From Paraescarpia echinospica (Eukaryota > Annelida > Polychaeta > Sabellida > Siboglinidae), in contig CM034531.1 of NCBI GenBank assembly GCA_020002185.1, forward strand, positions 73,403,278 through 73,467,277: DNA of 64,000 bases. Reading direction: 5' to 3'. The translations under genes and the position numbers were made by a program. Below are positions 18,635-31,838 of the stretch, piece after piece. Positions within the stretch are counted from its first letter, which is position 1. Each line of letters begins with the position of its first letter. The notes under the pieces are model-generated. The model made no database searches. It was not told where the DNA came from and saw only the letters and a list, made by a program, of their open reading frames with translations.

Positions 18635-21626
18635 TCTTTCAAGCCAAATAGTTTATTCAAACAAATCAAACATGATGAATGTACAATATACAAGATAAAT
18701 ATACAAATATACAAATTAAATATACAAAGCAAATTTACGAAAAGTTTGAAAGGAGAAACATTGAAGTAAAATTACTTTTGAAGTCGTGTTACTCCTTTGT
18801 CGATATGTTCTAGCAACTAATCACATTATTTTAGTTTCAAATATATATGTATAATAAATAAATATACATATATGTATTATGACTGTTGGACGGCAATTAA
18901 TTTTATGAGCTTTATACAGGAACATTACAGTAGTATTCTAAATTGTACCAAATCGGTAAACTTTAAGATGGGTGCTTTGTGGAAGAATGGTGTTGTGCGG
19001 TGTTGTGTGGTCGCATCGCTGTGCGTTGAGCATAAGCCGTATCACCCTTTTTGCTACATGAATATACAATGCAAATTTGCAGGATACGTGTGCCCCATAT
19101 TTATACACAGTACAATACATTTATACGGCAAAAACATAGTGGAATATGGCATGTACCATGGCGGACAAGTAGTTTGCTGCACCTGTATACGACAGTAACA
19201 CTTATTGGTTGTTTTGATTTTACTCGACAGATTTGGTCTTTCCATGTTAATGATTCATCGATAAGCACGCCTAGAAATTTCGTAACTCTTACTCTTAATA
19301 TCTGCGTATTTTTTATCTTTATATTTATATCATGCAATTGTGCTCGACCAGAAAATAACATATAATTGAATGGTTTTGGCATTGTTCAAAGACAATTTGT
19401 TGATTGAAAACCATAACTGCAATTTATTTAATTCATTGTATACAATGTTTTCAAGCTCTTTTATATTATTAACTGAACAGATGTTCATGTCATCGGCAAA
19501 TAAGATAAAGTTTACCAATTTAGAAGCATTGCACATGTATGGCATTGATATAGAGAATAAACAGCTTCGGACCAAATATTGACCCTTGTGGAACTCCACA
19601 TGTTATTCGATGTATGTCTGAGCTATACCCATCAAGGTCTACAAATTGGCCACGAATATTCAAGTAACTTCTGATCCAATTATATGCATTTCCACGAATG
19701 CCATAAAGTTCAAGTTTTTTTACATAGCAGTTGATTGTCAACAGTATCAACATATTTTTTGAGATCTATAAATAAACCTATCGCATTTTTCTTATGCTCT
19801 AGCGAACTTGTAATATTGTCAATCAATCCTACCAAAGCGTGCGACGTTGACATGCCTTCTCTAAACCCATATTGGTACGAGTCTAAAATATTACAGGAAT
19901 TCATAAAGCGTTCAAGTCGAGCATTAAATAGTTTCTCTAGTATTTTACAGAATTGTGGCAGAAGAGAAATCGGTCTGTTATTGGTAAATAAAATGTTTTT
20001 CATCGGATTTAAATAAAGTTATTACTTTAGCTGTTTTCATTTTTTGCGGGATTACATCGCTTTTAAATGACAGATTACATATATAAGTCATAGGCTCGGC
20101 AATACATTATATTACATTTTAACCAGACTCATTGTAATGCCATCGCATTCGAACAAAAATGTATAACCACAATTAATAACGGTGCGTATGACCTCTTCCT
20201 TATCAGTTGGTGTCAAGAACATTGACTGCACATTGCGTTTGCTCATGTAATCAACAACTGAAACGCCTGGTGGAGTTAAACGTTTTTGCTATGGTAGGCC
20301 TATCACCGATAATAGTACGATTGCTATCAAATTGTATAGGATAACTGCAATCAAGTGGAGATTTTCCCATGATTTTACGCAAGATTTTCCAAGACCCGGT
20401 TAAGTTGCCCCGATGCTGTGACAATAGCCTTCTATAATAATCCCGTTTAGCGAATCGTAAAACGGCTGCTAATTTATTCTTGTACAATTTATACCTCAAC
20501 TCAGTAACTTCGTTTCTATCCGAAAGAAACTGTTTGTGTAACCTATTTCCGACACGCATTTTTAAGACTATTCGTAAGCCAAGGTTCTTTTTGTTAACGC
20601 TTTCTTGTATTATTAACGCGGCGTAGCGGACAGTGTTGATTAGATAATACTGTGAAATCGTTAAGAAATTTGTTGTATGCCTCATTAGTATCAGGGTAAC
20701 TAATCACCGAGTCCCACGGATGCGCGTTCAACGCGGCCTTTAATGCATTAACATTGTCCACACTAGTTTGAAGCTTGTATCGTGCAGGGCAACTGCGACT
20801 ACACACACCACCGTCAAACTTACAAATAGCAGAAACAGGCAAATGGTCACTGATGTCGGTAATAAGTAACCCACTTGTGATATCACTAGTGATACCATTT
20901 GTGAATATATTGTCAATACGTTTTGCTGATACATTCGAAATTCTGGTAGACTTAGTAATTACTGGAAACATACTAAGGCTGAACATCAAATCTAGGTAAT
21001 ACTTGATACCACTGTGCAAGTCATGTTTTAATAAATCTATATTGAAATCGCCACAAATGCATGTAGTTTTCTTAATCGCAACTTGATTAAATAGGCGGTC
21101 AATGTTGTTACAAAATAAATGTACATCAGACCCGTACAGGTGGTTTACCGTAACTCAATGGTAACACATTCAAACACATCATTTACAGTTATTGATTTAC
21201 TCGATATAATAGAACAATCGAGATCATCTTTGACGTATAGCGCCACAACACCACCACCTTGTTTGTAATCTCTTACAGTGTGAAAGGATGAGTAACCTGG
21301 TGGTTGAAACCGGGACGTCTGATTAGATTGAGCCCTTGTCTCAGAAATAGCAATAATGTCGAAATCAATAGTACGTGATTCTAAGTAATTAAAATGTTGT
21401 CGAAATTTGCATTCAAACTGCGCGACTTAAAATGAACAAAATATATATTTCTACCGAAATTACTATGTTACATATTAAGAATTTCGTTAAATTTATTTTC
21501 AGAATAATATTTACAGTTTGATGAGATAGGATTATAGAAATTATTCTCTAGATCAATGGTGCTTTCTTGGTCATAGGCTCTATAATCAGTGAATTGGAAC
21601 GAACGATAGTTCCAACTTATCGAATT
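18635..21626 (-). mobile_element. Jockey/CR1-superfamily LINE, near full-length ORF2, degenerate
   Basis: Read on the minus strand from 21.6 kb. ORF2 start with CKYYSENKFNEIL. Endonuclease with FDIIAISETRA, GGGVVALYVKDD, CGDFNIDLL and the catalytic SDHLPV (about 20910). Linker. Reverse transcriptase with NRPISLLPQFCKILEKL (about 19990), FIDLKKYVDTVD (where KAFDTVD is usual), GVPQGSIFGP and an intact FADD box (about 19510). C-terminal LQKRVIRLM-like region near 19060. The 3' end is marked by AATAAA on the minus strand near 18645. Stops and frameshifts are frequent, so it is inactive. Its 5' end is cut at 21626 by the tail of the next element. Confidence 0.85.
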
Positions 21627-21963
21627 GAATGAATGAATGAATGAATGAACTTTATCTCGGTTACAAGTACAAATTAGTGAACACATGTACAGTGGATTTT
21701 AAAAACAGAAGAAAAAACAAATATTGCAACCGTGGAGATCCTCTAGAAACCCCTAGGGGCTTATAGCGAGGACCACCAGAAATAATAATTTAACAATAGT
21801 TTCCTTGTTCCATAAAATTAAAGTATAAAAGTAGGACAGTAAGTTCTTATGGAACAAAGTGAATAAATCATCTCATAGATGCAGTTAATATATACACATA
21901 GATATACATTACTAACAATACATAAATAAAACGGGTTGACTACTAATTAAATTGCACTCATTA

Positions 21964-22262
21964 TAACATAATATATAAAGAATAAATTAACTAATTTTCA
22001 AGTAAAACATGAATACAAACTTAATCATTTATACCATAATAAAATGATGGTATGCTTATGGTCAATTTATAAGTTACGATATTAAAATAATTATAAGAAT
22101 TAATGATATTTTGACAATAACAGCTCTTTGAGTTTCTTCTTAAATTGATTGATGGATACAATTAGTTGTAAGTTTTGAGGTAGTGCATTCCAGAATATTG
22201 AACGGATACAATGCATATTAATGGCAGACTTCAATGTCGACTTACTAAAGACAGATACAAGC
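21964..22262 (+). repeat. Left arm of 298-bp inverted repeat
   Basis: Reverse complement of 24503-24800 with very few mismatches by eye (for example GGATACAATG against GGAAACAATG). The arm is chimeric: LINE 3' end followed by endonuclease-coding sequence. Confidence 0.92.
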
Positions 22263-24502
22263 AGTCAAATAACAGACTTTGTGCATACTATGTTTGCTAG
22301 TGCATTCTACCCTACAATTAGTAAACCAACAAGAGTCACGCAACAAACAGCAACACGGATTGACAATATTATAACTAACATAATATCTGGAATTTTATAT
22401 AATGACATCAGACCACTATCCAATATTTAATTTTTATAATATTGGCATACAAAAACAGGAAGAATACACGACTATTTACAAACGTATGACAAATCCAGAA
22501 AATATTAATTAGCTAAATTCAGAGTTGCAAAATACAAACTGGGAAGAGATATACAAGGACCCAGATCCTTGCACTGCATATGACACTTTCCTAAAAATAC
22601 TTAACACAAAAATTAATGAATGTTTACCAAAAAGGAAAATTAAGGTAAAGACCTATGAAACTGAGTGGCTCACTAAAGGAATACTGAAATCATGCAAACA
22701 AAAAAATAACTTATTCAAAAAGTTTAAGAAAAACCCTACCACAGAAAACGAGACTATCTATAAAAATTATAAAAACAAACTGACTCATGTAATCAGACAG
22801 TCAAAGAAAAACTATTTCAAAGAAAAATTTGACCTACATAAGAAAGATGGTAGGAAAACATGGAGTACCATAAATGAAGTTTTAAAATCAAAGGACAAAA
22901 AGACTATGATAAATGAAAAATGTATTACTTCTGTTGGTACCCATTGTACAAACAAAAAGGAAATTGTAGTTCAACAATTACTTTACTAACATTGGTCATA
23001 GCCTGAATGTAAAGCTAACTAAAACAGGAAACGACCCCACACAACATGTAAAAAACAACACTGCAAGTTTCTTCTGTCGACCCACTAACCGTAATGAAAT
23101 AATAAATATAGTAAGGTCATCAAATTCAAACAAGTCAAGTGGATATGATAATATAGATCCATACGTAGTGCAACAAATTATACCACAAATTGCAAACCAA
23201 CTTGTGTACATATTCAATATATCAATACAGACTGGCATTGTTCCAAACAAACTTAAGATAGCAAAAGTCTGCATAAAAATGAAAACCTGAACTATTCAAC
23301 AATTACAGACCAATTTCTATCCTCCTATGCTTCTCAAAAATACTAGAATGCATAATGTACAATAGGCTTTACAGTTTTTTAACAAATCAAAATATATTAT
23401 CTGAAAAGAAATATGGATTCAGAAAAAATTATTCTACATACATGGCACTAATTGATTTAGTTGATAAAATATCTAGTAACATTGATAATAAAAAATACAT
23501 CATAGGTGTATTCCTTGACCTCTCTAAGGCTTTTGACACAATAGATCATGATATATTAATACAAAAAACTTCTATGGTGTAAGAGGTACTACCTGCAACT
23601 GGTTTAAAAGTTATCTTAAGAACAGAAAACAGTATGTATCGTACAATAAGACTGAATCAGAATATAAGGTAATCTCATGCGGAGTTCCGCAAGGATCAAT
23701 ATTAGGTCCATTACTTTTCATCATATATTTAAATGATATTGAATATGTATCGGATGTTTTAAATCCTATACTTTTTGCAGATGACACTAGTCTTTTTCAT
23801 GCCCTTACATGCTTTGACACACTTATTGACGAAGTAAATGTGCAATTAAAAAAAATCTCCATGTGGTTTCATACCAATAAGCTTTCATTAAACACAAAAA
23901 AGACTAATTTTATTATATTCACAACAAATTGGAAGAAATACAGTATTGACAAAGCCGAAATAAAAATAAATGGAATCAAAATAAAACATGTCCAATTCAC
24001 TAAATTTCTCGGTATAATTATAAATGAACACTTAAATTGGAAGAATCATATTGACAGTATATCAAATAAAATAGCACGTAATGTAGGAATGCTAAACAAA
24101 CTAAAACACTTTCTTCCTATCTCCATTATGAAAACTATTTACACTGCATTAATGTCATCACATTTACAATATTGTACTCTACTATGGGCAAATTCATATA
24201 GCACAAACCTAAGCAAACTAAAAATACTACAGAAGAAAGCTATTCGGATAATCACATTATCCCAATATATTGCACACTCAAATCCACTGTTCGCGAAGTT
24301 AAAACTATTAAAATTGGATGATATATACAAACATCAGTTAGGCATTTTTATGTATAAAGCAACAAATAAACAACTCCCAGATAATATGTCATCAATGTTA
24401 TTGCGAACTGATAATGTACATAAACACAAGCTGAGAAACCGTAATGCATATTACATCCAACAAATAAGAACAAACACAAGGAAATTCACAACAAATTATT
24501 CA

Positions 24503-24800
24503 GCTTGTATCTGTCTTTAGTAAGTCGACATTGAAGTCTGCCATTAATATGCATTGTTTCCGTTCAATATTCTGGAATGCACTACCTCAAAACTTACAAC
24601 TAATTGTATCCATCAATCAATTTAAGAAGAAACTCAAAGAGCTGTTATTGTCAAAATATCATTAATTCTTATAATTATTTTAATATCGTAACTTATAAAT
24701 TGACCATAAGCATACCATCATTTTATTATGGTATAAATGATTAAGTTTGTATTTATGTTTTACTTGAAAATTAGTTAATTTATTCTTTATATATTATGTT
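24503..24800 (-). repeat. Right arm of 298-bp inverted repeat
   Basis: Inverted copy of 21964-22262. A 39-bp block, GACATTGAAGTCTGCCATTA and the following 19 bp, occurs at 24526-24564 inside this arm and again at 24802-24840 just outside it. Confidence 0.92.
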
Positions 24801-24984
24801 TGACATTGAAGTCTGCCATTAATATGCATTGTTTCCGTTCATTTAAGATTTTTCGTAATAGGTATGTGAACTGTTCATAAAAGCTATTAATGTTGGTATC
24901 AGGGGGTCTATACAATGTGCCAATCACACATTTTATACTGTCGACTTCTATCTCTATAAATAATGCGACAAAGTGGGACATAAC

Positions 24985-27900
24985 GACATCCACAGAAACG
25001 AGACAACGGACCGGCTCACAAACCTACTAGGCAACAGTTTCGACCACGCATTAATTGCAAGTTTTGTGGTCGAAATCACGAGAGAAAGAAGGAATTATGC
25101 CCTGCATGGGGACAGTTCTGCAGCAAATGCAAAGAAAAAATCATTTTGCAAAGTGTTGCCCAACGAACATTCGTAGGACTCATGGCATCACAGGAGAACC
25201 TCATCATGACAGACACACATATGATGACTACGAGGACGAATGTATCCTGTCTGTGGAAACTGATGCTGTGCACTCCGTATCGATTGGTCCGCTATACACA
25301 GAAATGCTACTGCCTGACGGAAAGCCGTTGATGATGCAAATTGACAGTGGAGCTACCGCCAATGTCATGCCGGTAAAGCATGTTGGCTCTGATAAGTTGA
25401 TGGACTCAGACATCCAGCTAAGGATGTACAACAAAGCGACCTTGAAGCCACTGGGCAAATGCCGACTGCATCTAGTAAACCCGGTCAACAACAACATATA
25501 TCAAGTAGAGTTTCAAGTAGTTGAAGAAAACCTTGTCCCTCTACTCAGCAGGAAGGCTGCAGAAAAGATGAATCTGATCACCGTCAACTACTCCAACTTC
25601 AAGCAACTGCACGCTGTCGGCAAGTCGAACTGTGATGTTATCACTGAAGAATACAAGACTGTGTTCGCTGAATCCTCCATTGGACGCTTGCCAGGCACCG
25701 TTAACCTGAAGACTGAAGACGGAGCGAGACCAGTACAATGTCCCCCACGACGAGTGCCAATAGCACTACAGATCAAACTACAACAAGAACTGGAAGAACT
25801 CGTGAAAATCAAGGTAATCACTCCTGTCAGGGAATCGACTGAATGGTCCTCCCAAATCTCGGTACAGACAAAGAAAAGTGGCCAACTACGCATCTGCATC
25901 GACCCGAGGCCACTGAATGAAGCTCTACGAAGGGAGATGTATCCTCTGCCGACAGTCGAAGACGTCCTCCCGGAGCTATCTAACGCCAAAGTGTTCAGCA
26001 AAGTAGACTTATCACACGGCTACAGGCACTGTGAACTTGACGAGACAAGCTGTTACCTCACAACCTTCATAACTCCTCATGGAAGGTACCGATGGCTACG
26101 TCTGCCATTCGGCACAAAAGTCAGCTCTGAAATATTTCAGAGAAAGCTGAACGAGAGCCTCACATGACTCAAGGGAGTCGTATGTGTGGCAGATGACATC
26201 CTGATCCACGGAGAATCGGAAGATGAACACGATTCCAATCTCTAAAACCTGCTGAAAAGGTGCAACGAAAACGGCCTGAAACTCAACAAGGACAAGAGCC
26301 TGTTTATGACCCACACCTAAATTTCCTAGGCCATATTGTGACCGACAAAGGACTGAAACCTGATGTGAAGAAGGTGGAAGCTATTCTGCGTATGCCAAAC
26401 CCCACGAACGTAGAAGCAGTGCGCCGTCTGCAAGGCGTGATCACCTATCTTGCCAAATTTCTCCCACGACTCTCCACAATCATGGAGCCAATACGACTAC
26501 TAACTCGCCAGGACTGCGACTGGGAATGGGGAGAAGAACAACAGACCGCAATGAGCCAACTGAAGAAACTCGTCACCACTGCACCTCTGTTAGCATACTA
26601 TGATCCAACAAAGAAACTGACCATCCAGTGTGATGCATCAAGCACCGGCCTTGGTGCAGCACTGATGCAGGACGGCAAACCTCTAGCATATGCCAGCCGA
26701 TCGCTCTCAGACACCGAAGTAGGCTATGCACAAATAGACAATGAGTGTTTGGCCATAGTCTTCTCTCTCGAACGTTTCCACCAATACACTTTTGGTCGTG
26801 AAACAGTGGTATGCACCGATCACAAGCCGCTTGAGACGATCGCTAAGAAGCCCTTGCACAAAGCACCGAAAAGAATCCAAGGGATGCTACTTCGATTACT
26901 ACAGTATGTCATCGAAGTCACCTACAAACGAGGCAAGGAGATGCACATTGTTGATGCTTTACCTCGAGCATATCTCATTGACAGCACTGACAGACAAGGA
27001 CAGTTCTCTCAGATTAACGCTGTCAAACATCTGCCAATCGGACAAACAACACTGACGAAATTACGTGAAAGAACTGATGCAGATGACACGATGCAAGCAC
27101 TTAAAGAGACGATACTGAATGGTTGGCCGGAAAGCAAGGCAGATGTGAATGCACAAATCTCCTCCTACTTCAGCATGAGGGACGAATTAGCGGTACACGA
27201 TGGACTGATTTTCAAAGGGGAACGCGTGATCGTACCACAAGGCATGCGCAAGGAAATCAAGCAACGCCTACACCTGTCACACCTGGGAGCTGACAGCATG
27301 GTACGAGTGTGTGTATTCTGGCCAGGGATGTCAGCTGACATAAAACAGATTGCTGATGATTGTGAAGCCTGCCAGAGCCTAGCTAAATCACTACCTAAAG
27401 AGATCCTCATGCCAATCGAAGCAACACGTCCTTGGGAAAAGGTTGGAATTGATCTGTTCACCTGGGACGACAAAGAGTACTTGCTCACCTTCGACTATTT
27501 CAGTGGCTGGTGGGAAGTTGATCGACTCTACAACACAACGTCTACTGCTGTGATTCGTGCTCTGATAACACACTTCACCCGCTGGGGAATTCCTTCTATA
27601 CTGATCAGCGATAACGGATCCCAGTACACTGCCGATAAGTTCCGGGAATTCACTGCCGAATGGGAGATCGAACACTGTACAATTTCACCTGGACACGCAA
27701 ATGCGAATGGCAAAGCAGAGTCGGGTGTGAAAGCTCCCAAACACATGATGGAGATGTGCAAGAGAAGTCAAACTGACCCATCCATGCAATGCTAGAAATT
27801 CGCAATACACCAACACAAGGAGCAGGCAGTAGCCCAGCACAGCGCATGCTAAACAGACGAACGAAGACAATGGTACCAACGACTGAAATTCTCCTTAGAC

Positions 27901-28524
27901 CGAGAGGAGAAAATCACCACGAATACGACAAGCTGAAACTGAAGCACAGCCAAGCGATGCAGGCCTACCACTACAACAGAGGCGCTAGAGACCTACCAGT
28001 GTTGGAGGAAGGAGACTCCGTTCGACTGAAACCTTTCCGTCTAGGACAGAAAACGTGGCAGAGAGGAACCGTTGTGACAAGACTGGATGAAAGGTCGTAC
28101 GAGGTGGACACCCCCACCGGCACTTACAGGCGCAACCGTGTGCACCTGCGGAAGTGTAATGATCCACCCGCCGTTCAAACACCAGAGCCACCTGACTTGT
28201 ATCAACCCGACGAACAAGATCGCGCTCCAACGCCACCGGCGACGCCTCAATCAGCGAGAAGTCTGCCGAGTCCTGTCCAACGTGAAGTCGTGAACAAAAA
28301 CTCAAACGAGCCAGTGCGAAAATCAACTCGTGTCTCGAAGCCACCAGTCTATCTCTCCAATTACGAACTCTCGAAGAAATGACTGTGAAAGAAATGACAT
28401 TACAAACACAGAGACATTGTTAATTTCATTATTTAACTTGACCAAGAAAGTGACATTTTATTAGCAGAATTGTGACGTATACCCGGCTTAATCTCAAGTG
28501 AATTTGAAGAACTCTAGTCAATAC
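24985..28524 (+). mobile_element. Ty3/gypsy (Mag-like) LTR retrotransposon, 5'-truncated and broken
   Basis: Gag zinc knuckles start at 25056 (CKFCGRNH, CSKCKEKNHFAKCC), with a 1-nt loss in the A-run near 25135. An aspartic protease active site DSGATANVM follows near 25345. RT has FSKVDLSHGYRHCEL and VADDIL, RNase H has IQCDASSTGLGAAL and TDHKPLE, and integrase has GIDLFTWDD, ISDNGSQY and NGKAESG (D,D,E) with a zinc-binding HHCC region before it. Stops at 26165, 26245 and 26317 and frameshifts near 26320 and 27790 disable it. The C-terminal frame reaches 28382. I find no LTR pair. The 5' end is lost at the LINE junction, and the region after 28383 is interrupted by the next element. Confidence 0.9.
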
Positions 28525-28673
28525 TGTAGCAACAGCCAATATCGGCCACCATACTTCATGTTTGCATTTATCCCAAAGCATGATGGGATACGACATGTGA
28601 TGTCAATGTCAAGTTTGTGTTGAATAAAGATGGTTCAGCGTCTGTCAAAAATGACTCACTTAGGAATTCTATA
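28525..28673 (+). repeat. 5' LTR (149 bp)
   Basis: Begins TGTAGCAACAGCC and ends GAATTCTATA. It contains AATAAA at 28623-28628. It is short for a gypsy LTR. Confidence 0.92.
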
Positions 28674-28690
28674 TGGTGGCTGCGGGTTTT
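28674..28690 (+). other. Candidate primer binding site
   Basis: TGGTGGCTGCGGGTTTT starts directly after the 5' LTR. The leading TGG is expected for pairing to the CCA end of a tRNA primer. I cannot identify the tRNA. Confidence 0.65.
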
Positions 28691-28728
28691 AAAACACCCA
28701 CAGTCGACGCTAATACAACAAGGTAAAC

Positions 28729-29580
28729 ATGAGCATACCAGGGGAGAATCCTACGGTTCAGCCAGCGCAGAATATTGCGCCCACTGGCATCCAGCTTGAC
28801 ATTCCACTGCCGGGAAAGTTCGATGGCGCAAATAGCCCTCAACAGGCTGAACTTTGGCCTAAGTGGCTAAAGCGGTTCGAACGCTATAGAGTAGCATCAG
28901 GGCTGAAAGATAAGCCAAATGCAGATCAAGTCAGCATCCTACTCTACAGTATGGGGGACTGTGCAGACGATATACTGTCTACGCTGACGGAAACGAAGAA
29001 ACCGATGCGTATGACGATGTGAAGATGGCGCTGAACGAATACTTCAAGGTAAGACGAAACGTCATTTGTGAGCGTGCGAGGTTCAATAAAAGAACTCAGT
29101 CACCGAGTGAATCGATTGACACCTTTATACAAGACTTGTACAAGCTGTCAGAATTCTGCGACTACGGCAATCTGCGAGAGGATCTAATCAGGGATCGAAT
29201 CGTCGTAGGCGTGTTCAGTGATGCTTTATCTGATACGCTACAAGGGAAGTCCGATCTGTCGCTGAAAAAAAGCAATAGAAATTAGCAGACAAGCAGAGGC
29301 AAGAAAACAAAATAGAGAATTTGTTAGAGAGAACACTGTTGCTAGCAAAACTGTTGATTTTGTCAAACCGTCTCACCCAATAAACTATCTCAAAGCCGGT
29401 ACAAAGCACAAACCTAAGAACTACAACAACGCAAAAATAAATTCTGCTACAACAGGCACACACAACACATGCAAATGGTGTGGCCGCAGTCGACACGGTC
29501 GACAACAATGCCCTGCAAGAGAAGCTATTTGTCGCAATTGCCAAAAGAAAGGACACTTTCACTCTGTCTGTCGAGGTGAG
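28729..29580 (+). pseudogene. gag: gag of the LTR element (frameshifted)
   Basis: The ATG at 28729 opens a frame with a capsid-like helical region (QAELWPKWLKRFERYRVASG). It shifts frame near 28990 and resumes with the ICERARFNKRTQ and SESIDTFIQDLYKLSEFCDY region of gypsy Gag. A second 1-nt slip occurs in an A-run near 29268. Two CCHC zinc knuckles (CKWCGRSRHGRQQC and CRNCQKKGHFHSVC) end it near 29575. It would package element RNA, but no complete frame remains. Confidence 0.85.
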
Positions 29581-29688
29581 AAACAACCGTCAAACCGGGT
29601 CAACGAAGTGCAACAGCTCGAGTGTGTCGACTTGCCGTACCTCTGTTATGTTGGGGCACGAGACGACACAGAACACTAGTCAGCTGAG

Positions 29689-29935
29689 GTGGAGGTCAAT
29701 GGTCACGCCACAATGTTCAAACTAGACACGGGTGCAGCTGTCTCTGTGGCCAGCGATCAAGAGGCATGGCTTAATACAAAAAAGCTGCTACCGACAAAGC
29801 AAGCACTACGTGGTCCGGGTGGCACACTTCTACCAGTAATGGGAGTGATCAAGGCAAAACTGCGTTATCGTAACAAATCACTCGATGAATTGGTGTACGT
29901 CATTAGACACCAAGAGTATTCTCTACTCAGTCGGC
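29689..29935 (+). pseudogene. Retroelement aspartic protease domain
   Basis: FKLDTGAAVSVA is the D-T-G active site of a retropepsin-like protease. An in-frame TAG at 29677-29679 separates it from gag, and a frameshift near 29935 separates it from RT. Confidence 0.8.
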
Positions 29936-29939
29936 GAGC

Positions 29940-31838
29940 GTGGGTCTTGACTTGGTCGCACGTGTCGACAACGTCCAAGAAACAACGAGTCAGAAACCAA
30001 ACCACCGTGCCGAGTATAGCTCTCTCTTCAAAGGCATCGGTAAACTGAGAACCGAACATCACATCACGCTGTGCGCAGACGCCACACCAGTCTGTTTGTA
30101 CACCGCAAGGAAAATCGCCCATCCTCTACTTCCACAAATAAAATCTGAGATTGAGTCGATGGTGCGACAGCAGATCATATCGGCGGTGACCGTGCCGACA
30201 AGATGGTGCTCCGGCATGTTTCCTGTCCAGAAAGCAAACGGCTCCGTACGGATCTGCGTAGATCTGACGCAACTGAACAAGTCAGTACAGCGAGAGATAC
30301 ACCCGATGTCATCAGTGGACGAAAGCCTTGCAAAGTTGGGCAGCAGCAAAGTCTTCTCGAAGCTTGACGCCAACAGCGGCTTTTGGCAGCTTCCGCTTGA
30401 CGACGAGTCGCGGCTCCTGACGACTTTCATCACACCACATGGTCGCTACTGCTTCAACCGGCTACCATTCGGGATCAGCTCCTCTCCGGAGATTTTCCAA
30501 CGAACAATGTCGATCATTCTGGAAGGACTCGAGGGGGTCATATGTCATATGGACGACATTCTCATTCACGCCACAGATCAAACAGAGCATAACAAACGTG
30601 TGAGAGCCGTTCTTGGTCGCCTTCAGGAGGCTGGACTCACACTGAACGCAAACAAGTGCGAGTTCTCCAGGAGCTCTATAACGTTCCTTGGTCACTTTGT
30701 CGATGGCTCCGGCATTCAGGCCGACCCGCGGAAAACGACAGCAGTCACACATTTTCCGACTCCAACGACGGTCAAAGAACTGCACCGTTTCATGGGCATG
30801 GTAAATCAGATGGGAAAGTTCATCCCAAGGCTGGCTGAGTACAATGAGCCGCTACGCCAACTACTGCGCAGCGACAATGTCTGGTTGTGGGGTGACGCAC
30901 AGGAGAAGTCATTCCAGCGAGTGAAAGACGCCTTGGTCGCGCCCGAGACACTCGCCCACTACGACCCAAAACGTCCCACAATCATTGCAGCAGACGCCTC
31001 GTCGACAGGCATTGGGGCGGTCCTGCTACAAGTGCAAGATGACACCAAGCGTCGTCCAGTTTGCTATGCGTCGCGATCGCTGAGTGACACTGAGAAACGC
31101 TACGCGGTAATCGAGAAGGAGGCCTTGGCAGCGACTTGGGCATGTGAAAAGTTCAGCGAGTACGTGCTTGGGTTACGGCTCACACTCGAGACAGATCATC
31201 GTCCGTTAGTGCCATTGTTGAACACCACCGAACTATGTAAAATGCCGCCATGGATACAAAGGTTTGGCCTACGGCTGATGCGATTCGCACCGTACGTCCG
31301 GTATGTGCCGGGAAAGCATCAAACAACAGCCGATGCACTCTCGCGTGCGCCGGTAGAAGCGCCCGCATCAGAGGACAAACTGTTTGTCGCAGAAGTCGAA
31401 GCGTTCGCACAACAGACGGTGAACATTCTCCCGGCAACGAACAAACGCCTACGGGAAATAGTCGACGAGCAGAAAGTAGACGAGGAATGCAGTAAAATCC
31501 GAGAATACTGTCTTCATGGATGGCCTGTATATATGCCAAACCAGCCGCTACTACGTCAATACTGGGAGAGCAGGAGCCATCTGGCGATCGTTGATGACAT
31601 TCTCCTATATGACGAACGCATTGTCATTCCTCGAGCATTGAGACTGGACGTCCTTGACTGTCTCCACCAAGGGCATCAGGGCATAACGAAATGTCGGGCC
31701 AGAGCGCGTGCATCTGTGTGGTGGCCGGGTCTGTCGACGATGATCGAGGCAATGGTCTCAAAGTGCGTAACGTGTGCGAAAGATCGACCAGTGCCAACTG
31801 AACCATTGATGACTTCGTCATTCCCATCTCGACCTTAG
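29940..31838 (+). pseudogene. pol: pol: reverse transcriptase, RNase H and integrase N-terminus
   Basis: RT motifs: MFPVQKANGSVRICVDLTQL, FSKLDANSGFWQLPL, FGISSSPEIFQ and the catalytic CHMDDILIH near 30545. RNase H motifs: IIAADASSTGIGAVL, EKEALAATWACEKF and TDHRPL. Integrase zinc finger: HQGHQG and CVTCAKD. The frame is open for 632 codons and ends at a TAG (31836-31838). The same frame continues into the integrase core, so the break is a single stop, not a shift. Confidence 0.92.

Larger units (their letters stand above)
21627..24990 (-). mobile_element. LINE with internal inversion and flanking 298-bp inverted repeat
   Basis: The 3' UTR and (TTCA)n tail run on the minus strand, from 22195 to the tail at 21627-21650. 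Next to it the body of ORF2 (22196-24502) runs on the plus strand: MADFNVDLLKT, RIDNIITN, GVPQGSILGP, an intact FADDTSLF box near 23778 and QKKAIRIITLS, ending NYSA. Beyond it lie a minus-strand endonuclease piece (24503-24566), a plus-strand copy of the 3' end (24567-24800, FWNALPQNLQLIV) and another minus-strand endonuclease piece (24802-24990, GTLYRPPDTNINSFYEQF). The element lies in the gag remnant of the neighbouring gypsy element. Confidence 0.85.
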
